Assembly: GCA_049299895.1 (NCBI GenBank)
Contig: JBAQYF010000009.1
Coordinates: forward strand, 60,383 to 124,382
Origin: CAIYYO01 sp049299895
GTDB taxonomy: Archaea; Altiarchaeota; Altiarchaeia; IMC4; QMZM01
Length of the DNA stretch: 64,000 nt
Direction of reading: 5' to 3'
The notes beneath the pieces are model-generated. The model was not told where the DNA came from. It saw nothing but the letters and a program-made list of their open reading frames with translations, and ran no database searches. Every line of letters starts with the position of its first letter. The stretch's first letter is position 1. The position numbers and the translations under genes were made by a program. This document shows, one piece after another, positions 18,174 to 27,154 of the stretch.

Positions 18174-19751
18174 ATGAAAATGAAAAGAATGGATGTTTTT
18201 AAGGGTTTATCAGCCGTTTGTGCCTTATTTTTGGCCTTTTCGGCGGCGTACGCGCAATCAAACGATTACCTTGTTCCTGACTGGCAGTACCAGTCCAACG
18301 ATTACATAACCAAAGTAGATATAACAGACCTGAACGGGGATGGCGTGGCCGAGATCATCGCGTCTTCGCGCGACGGGATAGTATATAATCTGGGGTCGAA
18401 AACGAGCGGGCATGTGAACTGGCAGACAATCGTCGGCGGGAACATCAGAGATTTTATCGTCCTGGACTATGATAAGGACGGGAAGAAAGAGGTTCTACTG
18501 GGTTCGGACAAGACCGGAGTTCCGATGCGCCTTTTAGACTGGCAGGGCCTGAACAAGGGCAGCACCATAGACTTTGAGCAGAGGGTGTATGCGGTCGATG
18601 CCGCCGACGTGGACGGTGATAATGCTAACGACTTAATAATAGGCGGTTCCGATCACCGCGTGTATGTCCTGAAATCGCGGTCCATGCCCGACCTGTGGCA
18701 GTATGAATCAAAGGGCGTGGTCCAGTACGTGAAGGCGGCGGACATAGACGCGGATTCAAAGACCGAGGTCGTCGGAGTCTCGACCTGGAGCCTTAATGAA
18801 GACGACCTGGCCGAGGTTTACGTCCTTGATAATACGGGTAAGCTGCGCTGGTCCTATGCGATCCCCGGAGGGATATTCTCTGCGTCGAACGGCCCCGCGT
18901 CTGTTTCCGACATAAACGGCGACGGGAAAATGGAGATACTGGTGGGAGGGAAAAACGGGCTGACTGCGCTGGATTCAAGAGGTTCTGTGCTGTGGGATTA
19001 TCCGACTGAAAAGCTGGTTAATGTCGTCTATGTTCCCGGGTCAGGCAATGGGATATTTGTCGGCGCGACTCCGTACGTCTATTCATTGGACGATGCGGGG
19101 AAGCTCGTATGGAAGTACCCTGTTAATACCACGGTATTCAGCCTGTATGCCTCAGACATGAACTCGGACGGAAAAGAAGAGATACTCGTAGGCGCTTTAA
19201 AGTACATACACGTGCTGTCCGAGGACTCCACGCCGATAGTCTCATGGTTCTACAGCGATGTCAAAGCCTCTAGCAACCTTGCTGGAAAGAACTTTGAAAC
19301 CCGCAGCATCACGGCAGGAGACGTGGATGCCGACGGCATAAAAGAAGTCGTCGCAGGCTTCGGCTGGACCGAAGGAAAAAGCGGGCAGAACTATTACTCG
19401 GGCCTGGTGCAGGTCTTCAAAGTGAATGCGGGGGCGGTCGCTACAAATGCGCCTACGACGGCGCCCGTAGACGAGACGACCCGGCGGGCTACAACGCAGG
19501 CATCAACGACCAAGCCGGTCGTCACCGAGAAAACGACAACCACTCAACCCCTAGAAAGAGAAGAGACTACGTCGACCGAGGCGGGAATGGATAAGCCGGC
19601 GGCAACCCCTGGAAATATGCTCCTTTTGGTCGCCGTGGTGGGCGCGCTGGGACTGCTGGTCCTGATAGCGGTGGTAGTGGCATTCATCTTATTGCGCAAG
19701 AAGAATCCTCCCAAAAAGAAGGACGGTCAGACAAAGCTGTCCGATGTCTAA
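18174..19751 (+). CDS. Membrane-anchored FG-GAP/VCBS repeat surface protein
   Basis: 525 residues: signal peptide (cleavage near AAYAQS, residue 27), then seven or more FG-GAP-type blades, each with a Ca-binding DxNxDG loop (ITDLNGDGVAEIIAS, LDYDKDGKKEVLLGS, ADVDGDNANDLIIGG, SDINGDGKMEILVGG, SDMNSDGKEEILVGA, GDVDADGIKEVVAGF), giving a beta-propeller outside the cell. A Thr-rich spacer (about 420-470) and a C-terminal membrane segment followed by RKKNPPKKK anchor it. Possibly binds polymers or partner cells. A TATA-like AATATATAAG lies at about 18160-18169. Confidence 0.82.
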   Translation: MKMKRMDVFKGLSAVCALFLAFSAAYAQSNDYLVPDWQYQSNDYITKVDITDLNGDGVAEIIASSRDGIVYNLGSKTSGHVNWQTIVGGNIRDFIVLDYDKDGKKEVLLGSDKTGVPMRLLDWQGLNKGSTIDFEQRVYAVDAADVDGDNANDLIIGGSDHRVYVLKSRSMPDLWQYESKGVVQYVKAADIDADSKTEVVGVSTWSLNEDDLAEVYVLDNTGKLRWSYAIPGGIFSASNGPASVSDINGDGKMEILVGGKNGLTALDSRGSVLWDYPTEKLVNVVYVPGSGNGIFVGATPYVYSLDDAGKLVWKYPVNTTVFSLYASDMNSDGKEEILVGALKYIHVLSEDSTPIVSWFYSDVKASSNLAGKNFETRSITAGDVDADGIKEVVAGFGWTEGKSGQNYYSGLVQVFKVNAGAVATNAPTTAPVDETTRRATTQASTTKPVVTEKTTTTQPLEREETTSTEAGMDKPAATPGNMLLLVAVVGALGLLVLIAVVVAFILLRKKNPPKKKDGQTKLSDV

Positions 19752-20431
19752 TCCCTACTTCTTTTTTCTTCTTTTATCTGGTCTTTTGAGTCGACCTGGC
19801 AGGTCAAAGAATAGAATTCGATATCGCATCCAGCCATCTTCCGATAGAACTCCAGATCAGCTATCTTCTGCTTGGAAGAGAAGACGATTTGATTCATGCC
19901 TTCCCAGCTCAGAAACCAGCCCGCAGGTTCGGTAGCGATCCTAAGAAGGCTTACCCAGTAGCTCTCCTGGGATTTCCATATCACATAAGAGGATACTGCA
20001 AGCAGGATGAATCCGCATAATCCCATCCGTAATCCCTGGACCCTGATGTTTTTGATTTCTTTTGCCAGGATGTCTGCGTGCTTTCTGAAGTGCTCGTGGA
20101 GTCTTTTCCTTATCACCGCCTCAAGTTCGTGGCTCCTTTTTTCGTCCTGGATCAGGAAGGTCAGTTCTATCTTCCCCGAAGTCTTTTCCCTGCTTGCCTT
20201 CTTTGCCTCGAACAAAAAGTCGTCTGAGAGCGCGCGCTGCGAATAAGGCCTTGGATCGAAGTCCGAGAATATGTCATCATATGCGTCTATCCAGAGGCTT
20301 ATTTCGGACATCTTCAAAAGCCGGGTCCTCTCGTCTTCTATGCTGGGGGCGCAGTCTTTCCGTTTCTTCTCTGTCTCTGAAACATGGACCTCGGCTTTTA
20401 CTTCGTTCAAGTCCCGTGAGTTGACACTCAT
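19748..20431 (-). CDS. Conserved membrane-associated protein, unknown function
   Basis: 227 residues. No function recognised. A striking central motif SLWIDAYDDIFSDFDPRPY is followed by SQRALSDDFLFEAKKA, looking like a conserved soluble domain. A charged helical part (residues 75-125), one membrane segment (MGLCGFILLAVSSYVIW, about 135-152) and a second domain with GWFLSWEGMNQIV complete it. Its stop overlaps that of the FG-GAP gene by four bases (convergent). Confidence 0.6.
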   Translation of the reverse strand: MSVNSRDLNEVKAEVHVSETEKKRKDCAPSIEDERTRLLKMSEISLWIDAYDDIFSDFDPRPYSQRALSDDFLFEAKKASREKTSGKIELTFLIQDEKRSHELEAVIRKRLHEHFRKHADILAKEIKNIRVQGLRMGLCGFILLAVSSYVIWKSQESYWVSLLRIATEPAGWFLSWEGMNQIVFSSKQKIADLEFYRKMAGCDIEFYSLTCQVDSKDQIKEEKRSRD

Positions 20432-20506
20432 GTTAGTAACTGTGTTTTTCCAGATAATTAATGTTTTTCCGGAATTACACTTTTCCTGCGCACTCTACCG
20501 CAACGG

Positions 20507-20516
20507 GTTTATAAAG
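20507..20516 (+). promoter_or_regulatory. TATA box for radical SAM/DUF4130 pair
   Basis: GTTTATAAAG centred about 26 bases before GTG 20537, the distance for transcription to begin at or near that codon. This supports a leaderless message and the choice of GTG 20537 over GTG 20528. Confidence 0.5.
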
Positions 20517-20536
20517 CATTTTCCAAAGTGCTATAT

Positions 20537-21742
20537 GTGACAGCAATAGAAAAGATCGCTTATCTTGCCGACGGAGGCCGGTTCGACGCATCGGACCGCA
20601 TGGATTACTCCAAGGTAGACGCGCTCGGGCAGGGCACGAAGTACGACATATGCGCGTCCACAGCGTCAAGCAGGCAGGTAACTGGAGGACAGGGAATAGG
20701 AGACGTCTTAAAGGGCGGCCTGTGTCATTCATTCACACCCGACGGACGATGCGTATCGCTCTTCAAAACACTATATACGAACAGTTGCAGCCACCAGTGC
20801 AATTACTGCCCGAACGGCGCAGGATGCCGGAAGAAGGGGACAAAATACTCCTATGAACCCGAAGAGCTTGCAAAGATAACGCTCACGTTATACAAAGGAA
20901 ACTACATAGAAGGCCTCTTCCTCTCCTCAGGGATAGGGGGTAATGAGAACGAGACCATGGAGAAGATGATAGAGACAGTGGAACTCCTGAGGACCAAATA
21001 CATGTTCAACGGATACGTTCACTTGAAGATATTGCCCGGGGCGTCAGGCGATCACATAAAACATGCGATGGATCTTGCAGACCGGGTGAGCATAAACCTT
21101 GAAGCCGTCTCTGAATCATACATGAAGGAACTATCGCCCACGAAAGACTACAAGAACGATATCCTCCAAAAACAGAGGACAATAAGAGACCTATCCAGAA
21201 AGAAGCGCCTCCCCGCAGGCCAGACCACCCAGATGGTCGTAGGCGCAGTAGGAGAATCAGACAAAGAGATATTCCAAAGATGCCTCTATGAATACAACGA
21301 AATAGAGCTAAAGCGGGTCTACTATTCGGTCTTCACCCCCATTGAGGGGACCAAGTTCGAAGGCCGGGAAAAGCAGCCACTCTGGAGAGAGCACCGCCTG
21401 TACCAGATGGACTGGCTGTTCCGGGTATACAACCTGCCCAGGAAAGAAATAGAGATAGCATTCGATGACGCAGGATTCCTGCCGGACATGGACCCCAAGA
21501 TGGCTATCGCCAGGCAGACCCTCGATTCGCCGGTCGATCCCAACACCGCGGAATACGACGAACTGCTGCGCGTGCCGGGTATAGGACCCGTCAGCGCGGA
21601 ACGCATAATGCTGGCCCGCGGTCAACGGAAGATCACAAAAAGCCGGGAGCTTGCCGCACTCGGCGTCAGAATAAATCGCGCAAAAGCATTCCTCGAATTA
21701 AACGGATGGCGCGACGCGACCCTGATGAGGTGGCTTACATGA
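20537..21742 (+). CDS. Radical SAM protein of the DNA modification/repair-linked family (TIGR03916 type)
   Basis: 401 residues from GTG 20537 (GTG 20528 possible). The radical SAM motif is CSHQCNYCP with extra cysteines close behind (NGAGCRKKG), and KYDICASTASSRQ near the start is characteristic of this family. LFLSSGIGGNENETM and VHLKILPGASGDHI line the AdoMet side. The C-terminus carries a helix-hairpin-helix (LLRVPGIGPVSAERIMLAR), a non-specific DNA-binding element. In bacteria it is paired with a DUF4130 protein often fused to uracil-DNA glycosylase; here the partner gene overlaps by ATGA. The modification or repair reaction is unknown. Confidence 0.85.
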   Translation: MTAIEKIAYLADGGRFDASDRMDYSKVDALGQGTKYDICASTASSRQVTGGQGIGDVLKGGLCHSFTPDGRCVSLFKTLYTNSCSHQCNYCPNGAGCRKKGTKYSYEPEELAKITLTLYKGNYIEGLFLSSGIGGNENETMEKMIETVELLRTKYMFNGYVHLKILPGASGDHIKHAMDLADRVSINLEAVSESYMKELSPTKDYKNDILQKQRTIRDLSRKKRLPAGQTTQMVVGAVGESDKEIFQRCLYEYNEIELKRVYYSVFTPIEGTKFEGREKQPLWREHRLYQMDWLFRVYNLPRKEIEIAFDDAGFLPDMDPKMAIARQTLDSPVDPNTAEYDELLRVPGIGPVSAERIMLARGQRKITKSRELAALGVRINRAKAFLELNGWRDATLMRWLT

Positions 21743-22335
21743 AAACACCAGAAAACTTTATGGAATACCTGGCAGCCCACCGTGACTGCACTGAAGAGAT
21801 TCTTGAGTACGCAAGAATGCAGACAACAGAAGACATAGAAACCGGAACAGAGCCGAAGATAGTGAACATACGCAGGATGATCTCCTCGGTGCGCACAGAG
21901 ATACACAAGATGCGCGGGTTCGTCAGACTGGTCCCGGTAGCAGACGAGATATCCTACGGATTCATGGAGCCCGAGCATGACATCGGAAAGTGGGTTGCAG
22001 AATCGCTTGCGCACAGGTTCCCAAACACCCAGATAATCCTCGGGAACAGCGAACGCACATGGAGGGCCCAGTACTCCAGCGACGGGATAATGCAGATACA
22101 AGGTCCTGGGATCATGGAAACTCTGGACGAACTGAAAAAACAGACAAGCACGCACCTCACCGCGAAAGGAACAGAGACCGAAAGGCTCTGGATGACCTAC
22201 TACCTGTCCCAGTACTGCCACGACAGACAGAACCTGAAACTCTTCCAGAAGAACATGCCGGAAAAACACCTGGAAGCAGCAGATATGACGATGGAGAAAA
22301 GCGCGACATACCTCCCGCTGGCAAGCTTCATGTAA
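21739..22335 (+). CDS. DUF4130 protein, partner of the radical SAM protein
   Basis: 198 residues from ATG 21739, which overlaps the upstream stop by ATGA and replaces a longer but less likely start. DUF4130 core: IRRMISSVRTEIHKMRGFVR, YGFMEPEHDIGKWVAESLA, ILGNSERTWRAQYSSDG. Family members work with the TIGR03916 radical SAM protein in predicted DNA metabolism. The bacterial form usually has a C-terminal uracil-DNA glycosylase domain; here a short helical tail (WMTYYLSQYCHDRQNLKLF) replaces it. A T-run follows the stop. Confidence 0.78.
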   Translation: MKTPENFMEYLAAHRDCTEEILEYARMQTTEDIETGTEPKIVNIRRMISSVRTEIHKMRGFVRLVPVADEISYGFMEPEHDIGKWVAESLAHRFPNTQIILGNSERTWRAQYSSDGIMQIQGPGIMETLDELKKQTSTHLTAKGTETERLWMTYYLSQYCHDRQNLKLFQKNMPEKHLEAADMTMEKSATYLPLASFM

Positions 22336-22339
22336 ACCC

Positions 22340-22347
22340 TTTTTTTT
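22340..22347 (+). terminator. Oligo-T terminator
   Basis: Eight T beginning four bases after the DUF4130 stop. Archaeal polymerases end transcription on such runs. It would separate the radical SAM pair from the next operon. Confidence 0.5.
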
Positions 22348-22408
22348 CCTATGCTATACTCAACTCTTTATCCCTGCAAGCCCAATCTACTAATACGAGG
22401 AAACAACA

Positions 22409-22741
22409 ATGCTGCTGACATCCCAGACACGAGTAGACGGGCAAGGGGAAGTGAAGCGACTAGGCCCGGTAACCGGAGAATACACCATAGACGAAAAGAT
22501 ATACAAGGCTATCCTCACCGAGATGAAGGATTACGAGGAAATAAGGACCCCCGCATACGAACAAGAACTGGAAAAAGCCAAAGAAGAGGTCATGGACCAG
22601 ATGACCAAAAAAGCGGAAGAGCTTGGGGCAAACGCGATCCTCGGCCTCACCATGTATCACGAACTTGTGAACTTCGGAAGGATGATGTTGATCGCGGGAC
22701 GAGGGATAGCGGCGTATATCGAGGAACTGGATGATACGTAA
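22409..22741 (+). CDS. YbjQ/UPF0145-like protein
   Basis: 110 residues, GAGGA ribosome site nine bases upstream. Resembles the YbjQ_1 domain: a first strand (MLLTSQTRVDG), a central Glu/Lys-rich helix (EQELEKAKEEVMDQMTKKAEELGANAILGL) and a final strand (MMLIAGRGIAAYIEEL). Family members form pentameric rings; their role is unknown, though metal binding has been proposed. No Cys is present here, which weakens that idea. Two bases before the reductase gene, so co-transcribed. Confidence 0.65.
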   Translation: MLLTSQTRVDGQGEVKRLGPVTGEYTIDEKIYKAILTEMKDYEEIRTPAYEQELEKAKEEVMDQMTKKAEELGANAILGLTMYHELVNFGRMMLIAGRGIAAYIEELDDT

Positions 22742-22743
22742 AA

Positions 22744-23415
22744 ATGTTACCCCAAGTAATAATCTACAACGCAGTAAGCCTTGACAGCAGGGTAAACGGG
22801 TTTCCGGCCGACATAGCAAAATACTACGAACTCGCAGCCCACTGGAAGGAAGACGCAACCCTTGTCGGAAGCGAGACCATGCTCAAGTCAGGAAACGAGA
22901 TACCCCCTGAATCAGAGGATGATCTAAAACCCCCTGAAAAGAAAGCAGGCGATAAAAGGGCCCTGCTTGCAGTGGTGGACAGCAGGGGCAGGCTCCGGGG
23001 ATGGCACTACTGGCGCAAACTCCCATACTGGCGGGACATGGTCGCCTTATGCTCCAGGAAAACACCGAAAGAATACCTCGCATACCTCGAGAAACGGCAC
23101 ATAGACTACGTCATCGCAGGAGATGAACACGTAGACCTGAAAGCGGCACTCGAAGAACTAAACAAGCGATACAACGTAAAAACCGTCCGCGTGGACAGCG
23201 GAGGAACACTCAACGGCGTGCTCTTAAGAGCAGGACTCGTAAACGAAGTAAGCCTGCTGGTACACCCGAGCCTCGTAGGAGGAACAAAGCAGCAGACTTT
23301 TTTTGGGGCCGATGGACAGTCGCCCGAAGCAGATGCGATAAAACTCAAGCTGACTCACATGGAAAAACTAAAAGGCGATATGATCTGGTTGAGATACGCC
23401 GTTGAGTCTAAATAG
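22744..23415 (+). CDS. RibD C-terminal-type (dihydrofolate-reductase-like) reductase
   Basis: 223 residues, the stand-alone archaeal form of the RibD_C reductase. Signatures: YNAVSLDSRVNGFP at the start, ATLVGSETMLKSG (substrate site), VRVDSGGTLNGVLLRAGLVNE and VHPSLVGGTKQQTFF. The likely reaction is NADPH-dependent reduction of the ribosylamino-pyrimidine phosphate in riboflavin/F420 precursor synthesis. No other rib gene lies in the window, so a related pteridine or unknown reductase role is possible. Confidence 0.72.
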   Translation: MLPQVIIYNAVSLDSRVNGFPADIAKYYELAAHWKEDATLVGSETMLKSGNEIPPESEDDLKPPEKKAGDKRALLAVVDSRGRLRGWHYWRKLPYWRDMVALCSRKTPKEYLAYLEKRHIDYVIAGDEHVDLKAALEELNKRYNVKTVRVDSGGTLNGVLLRAGLVNEVSLLVHPSLVGGTKQQTFFGADGQSPEADAIKLKLTHMEKLKGDMIWLRYAVESK

Positions 23416-23460
23416 GCGCTATCGTCGTATCTTCTTTCCTCTCTTTTTTGAATCGAAAGC

Positions 23461-23470
23461 ACATATATAC
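23461..23470 (+). promoter_or_regulatory. TATA box upstream of radical SAM gene
   Basis: ACATATATAC lies about 24 bases before ATG 23488, with no ribosome site between. The spacing predicts a leaderless transcript and supports this start. Confidence 0.5.
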
Positions 23471-23487
23471 TAAAAAACTATGCCAAG

Positions 23488-24447
23488 ATGTGCCCCTATT
23501 TTTGCAATTACTACGTGACTCTCAGGTGCAACTCCAAATGCCAGTTCTGCGGTATCTGGAGGAAAGAAGAAAATTTCTCGTTGCAGGAGTCGGGCATGGA
23601 GACTGTAAAAAACAATCTAAGAGACCTCAAAAAATTAGGCGTAAAACTCATAGACTATACCGGGGGAGAGCCTTTGCTCTACCCGCATCTGATAGACGCC
23701 CTGAAGGAAGCAAAAAAGATGGGCTTCTATACGACGATCACAACCAACTGTTTGTTGTACCCCAAATACGCAAAAGACCTTGCAGGCCTGGTCGACGTTA
23801 TGCAGTTCTCGTTTGAGTCCGTGGACGAAGAAACTCATAACCAAATCCGGGGAGTAAAATCCTACAAGAACGTTTTAGAGAGCATAGAGATCGCAAAAAA
23901 ACTCAAACAAAAAGTCTACCTGATACACACAGTCACGGACGAGAACTACTCCGGCCTCGCAGGCAATGTTTCCTTCGCGCAGAAAAACAGATGCATCATT
24001 GTATTGAATCCATGCTTCGGTTATTTCGACAACAAGGGGGTGTCAAAGAAAGCAGTCGAAGAAATAAGAAAATACCGAAAAGAGCCGTACGTATTGATGG
24101 ATGAGGCAAACCTCAAACTGATAGAGCACGGCGGAAACGACATAAACAAGCCGATATGCAAAGCAGTCAGTTCGACGATAGTGATCTCCCCGGATAATTA
24201 CCTGCTATTGCCATGTTATCACCGACATAATAAGAAGATCAAGATAAACGACAACCTGAGTGAGATATACAATTCCCGAGAAGTAAAAGAAATAAAAAAG
24301 ATGGACGGAAGATACGAATTCTGCAAAAACTGCACCATCTACTGCTATATGAGAGGATCGCTCTACACGAATGTTTTCTCCAGGTACTTTCCGCTGACTG
24401 CGAGATCCGCCATAAAGCATCTGGGGGAGAGAACGAGAAAACAATAG
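23488..24447 (+). CDS. Radical SAM protein with C-terminal Cys cluster domain
   Basis: 319 residues. CNSKCQFCG gives the AdoMet [4Fe-4S] site, GGEPLLYPHL the second family motif, then TTITTN and MQFSFESVDEETHN. The C-terminal part has CYHRHNKKIKINDNLSEIY and FCKNCTIYCYM, a SPASM/twitch-like arrangement for an auxiliary cluster. Such enzymes modify peptides or lipids. No precursor peptide is visible beside it. It ends nine bases before the convergent Cys-repeat lipoprotein gene. Confidence 0.82.
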   Translation: MCPYFCNYYVTLRCNSKCQFCGIWRKEENFSLQESGMETVKNNLRDLKKLGVKLIDYTGGEPLLYPHLIDALKEAKKMGFYTTITTNCLLYPKYAKDLAGLVDVMQFSFESVDEETHNQIRGVKSYKNVLESIEIAKKLKQKVYLIHTVTDENYSGLAGNVSFAQKNRCIIVLNPCFGYFDNKGVSKKAVEEIRKYRKEPYVLMDEANLKLIEHGGNDINKPICKAVSSTIVISPDNYLLLPCYHRHNKKIKINDNLSEIYNSREVKEIKKMDGRYEFCKNCTIYCYMRGSLYTNVFSRYFPLTARSAIKHLGERTRKQ

Positions 24448-24456
24448 CTCTCTATA

Positions 24457-25887
24457 TCATGCTAATATTGTCTCGCACCTGCTCTTATACTCCGAGAACT
24501 CCTTTGTATCGCAGATCGCCGGGTCATTGATCCCTTCTATTATTCCCCGGTAGCAGTCGTCTTTCAGGACCATTGCTTCGTATGATGCTGAGCCTATCCT
24601 GTCGCATGCCGTCGTATTCCTGCCTGCGACTCCAAGGCAGTGGTCCTGCTTGTCCTGATCGCTTATGTCTTTGCAGAGTATTGCGTCTTTTAATGCGATC
24701 GCGAGGCAGTAATTCCTCTGGTCTTTGTCGGATACTCTCTCGCAGGCCTTTGCGCTTTTTACGGACTCTGCCGCTGTCGTATAACATTTGTCCCTGGTCT
24801 CTGCCTGTTTTATTGCGTCGCAGACCGTTTGATCCATCTCCGGATCTTTTGCTTTCCGATAGCATTCTACCCTATAGTCTTCGGCAGAGATGCCTTCGCA
24901 GTCGGTTGCGTTTTTCCGCGTCTGTGCGACGGTATAATAGCAGCGGTTCTTGTAGTCTGTCAGCCGGCCGCACAGCGTAATGTCGCCCGTGTCTTTTGCG
25001 AGTTCCGTGATGCAGTATTCTCCTGTGACTACGTCCTTTATCCTGTAACAGGAGACCGGGTCGTGCGTCAGGTTAGCGATGTCGGAATAACAGTAGTCCC
25101 GTTGATCCAAATTCTCGACGTCTTCGCAGACGGATGGTTCCAGGATGGTAACTGCGTCGCAGTGCATCCTCAGATCCGAATATTCTATGCTGGTGCATAT
25201 CCTCTGGTCCATCTTTTGGACGGCGACATCGTAATAGCACATGTTCTGGATCATGTCATCTGGGATCTCTTTGCAATACTCCTCGTTCTCTGCCGACCTT
25301 GCCAGGAGATAGTAACACATGCTTCTCGTCGTGTCATTCAGGACCCCATAGCATAGCGAAGGGTCCTTTTTATGCTCTATCTGGCTGACATAGCATGCTT
25401 CCCGGGTCTCGAGGGTCTCTATCATGTCGCATATTTTGGTGTCCTTTGATTCAAGACCGACCTGGTAAAAGCAAGACTCCCTTTCAGTTTTTTCGGAAAT
25501 ATTCCCGCATGCGGAATAGTCCAGGCGCATAAGCGCGTAATTGGAATAACACATCTCGCGGACATAACTATCCGCTATCTTCCCGCACATGGAGGGCTGT
25601 TTCATCCCCACTGCAATACCCAGAAGGCAGCCGTCCTTGTCCGTCTGATTGGTTATTCGGTCGCATAATAAGATATCGTTTGTTTTCTTCCCCTCGTTCC
25701 AGAAGCACAGGTCTTTTTCGATGCTCAGATTGCAGCGGGCTATCGGGTCGTCTCTCGGGTTCAAGGTTGTCGTTGTTTCCCGGATATAAGTCGTCGACGT
25801 AGAATTGGTTTTACTCTCTTCTGGCGGGCTGGTGCAGCAGCTCAGGGAAAACATGAGAGAGACTAATACGAGCAGTGTTTTTTTCAT
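24457..25887 (-). CDS. Lipoprotein built of about 13 Cys-pair repeats
   Basis: 476 residues. Lipoprotein signal with SLSCC at about residues 14-18, short Thr linker, then a long array of units of roughly 30 residues with two Cys each, consensus C..I.....R..CYY..A......D...C (for example CGKIADSYVREMCY, CDMIETLETREACY, CDAIKQAETRDKCY). The spacing suggests paired helices stapled by disulfides in a solenoid. No known enzyme domain. Displayed on the outer face of the membrane; probably a binding or scaffold protein. It follows the aconitase-family gene by six bases on the same strand. Confidence 0.8.
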   Translation of the reverse strand: MKKTLLVLVSLMFSLSCCTSPPEESKTNSTSTTYIRETTTTLNPRDDPIARCNLSIEKDLCFWNEGKKTNDILLCDRITNQTDKDGCLLGIAVGMKQPSMCGKIADSYVREMCYSNYALMRLDYSACGNISEKTERESCFYQVGLESKDTKICDMIETLETREACYVSQIEHKKDPSLCYGVLNDTTRSMCYYLLARSAENEEYCKEIPDDMIQNMCYYDVAVQKMDQRICTSIEYSDLRMHCDAVTILEPSVCEDVENLDQRDYCYSDIANLTHDPVSCYRIKDVVTGEYCITELAKDTGDITLCGRLTDYKNRCYYTVAQTRKNATDCEGISAEDYRVECYRKAKDPEMDQTVCDAIKQAETRDKCYTTAAESVKSAKACERVSDKDQRNYCLAIALKDAILCKDISDQDKQDHCLGVAGRNTTACDRIGSASYEAMVLKDDCYRGIIEGINDPAICDTKEFSEYKSRCETILA

Positions 25888-25893
25888 GAGTTA

Positions 25894-27147
25894 TTATTTC
25901 AGGTCGTTCGGATCCGTTATATGTCCTGTCAGAGCTGATGCTGCGACCACGGCCGGGCTCCCAAGGTATACCTTGGAGTCCTTGTGTCCCATCCTTCCTA
26001 TAAAGTTTCTGTTGGTCGAAGAGATAGCAACCTCGCCCTTCGCAAGTATCCCCATGTATCCCCCCAGGCACGCCCCGCATGTAGGTCCGGATACGTAGGC
26101 GTTCGCGTCCATGAATACTTTTATCAGGCCTTCGTGCATGGCCTGCTCGAAGACTTTTTTAGTTGCGGGTACGACTATCATCCTTACTCCGTCTTTTACC
26201 TTTTTGCCTTTCATAAGGCGGGCTGCTATGCGCAGGTCTTCGATGCGGCCGTTCGTGCATGAGCCGAGGTATGCCTGGTCTATTGCTACGCTGGATAGTT
26301 CGCTTGTGGGCGCGGTATTAGATGGCAGGTGCGGCTGTGCAACAGTCGACGGGATGTCTTCTGCGGCGTAGAAGTATTCGTTTGCGTATTCCGCGTCTTT
26401 GTCTGCGCAGACCGCTTTGTATGTTCCGCGGACTATTCCTTTCAGGTATTCGTCAGTCTTCTTGTCTGCGGGTATGATCCCTGCTTTTCCACCCGCTTCT
26501 ATCGCCATGTTCGATATGCTCAGGCGGTCTGCTATTTCCAGGCCTTCGATCGTGTCGCCGTAGAACTCCATTGTTTTATACAGGGCTCCGTCTACTCCGA
26601 TGTCTCCTATTATGTGTAGTATGATGTCTTTTCCTGTGACGTATTTTCCCAGTTTTCCTTTTATCGTGTACTTCTGTGTCTCGGGCACCTTGAACCAGAG
26701 TTTGCCTGTTGCGAACACTGCGGCAGCTTCAGTCGAGCCTACTCCTGTTGCGAATGCTCCAAGCGCCCCGTAAGTGCATGTATGCGAATCTGCCCCGACG
26801 ATCAGTCTCCCGGGCGCAGCATATCCTTCTTCTACCATCAGCTGGTGGCATACTCCTCCGCAGCCTACTTCGTAGTAGTTCTTTATCCTGTATTTTTGGG
26901 CAAAATCCCTCATGGCCTTTGCCTGGGCTGCGGATGCTACGTCTTTGTTCGGCACGTAGTGGTCCGGTATGAGTACGATCTTTTCTCTCAGGGGCTGTGT
27001 CTTAAACTGTTCGAATACTTCGAATGCGGGTAGGCCTGTTACGTCGTTTACCATTACGTAGTCTACTTCCGCTTCCACTATCTCCCCTGGTGCGGCTGAC
27101 TTTTTGCCTGACTTTGCCGCGAGTATTTTTTCTGAAATGGTTGGCAT
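25894..27147 (-). CDS. leuC: 3-isopropylmalate dehydratase / homoaconitase large subunit
   Basis: 417 residues, the normal length of archaeal LeuC/HacA. Three cluster cysteines are visible: YLGSCTNGR and GPTCGACLGG. Also LIPDHYVPN, GADSHTCTYGALG (the domain 1 signature) and SSTNRNFIGRMG. It carries a [4Fe-4S] cluster and needs a small subunit (LeuD/HacB), which is not in this window; hence leucine versus lysine/coenzyme B chemistry cannot be decided. Same strand as the trp operon. Confidence 0.85.
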   Translation of the reverse strand: MPTISEKILAAKSGKKSAAPGEIVEAEVDYVMVNDVTGLPAFEVFEQFKTQPLREKIVLIPDHYVPNKDVASAAQAKAMRDFAQKYRIKNYYEVGCGGVCHQLMVEEGYAAPGRLIVGADSHTCTYGALGAFATGVGSTEAAAVFATGKLWFKVPETQKYTIKGKLGKYVTGKDIILHIIGDIGVDGALYKTMEFYGDTIEGLEIADRLSISNMAIEAGGKAGIIPADKKTDEYLKGIVRGTYKAVCADKDAEYANEYFYAAEDIPSTVAQPHLPSNTAPTSELSSVAIDQAYLGSCTNGRIEDLRIAARLMKGKKVKDGVRMIVVPATKKVFEQAMHEGLIKVFMDANAYVSGPTCGACLGGYMGILAKGEVAISSTNRNFIGRMGHKDSKVYLGSPAVVAASALTGHITDPNDLK

Positions 27148-27154
27148 TTTCTGT

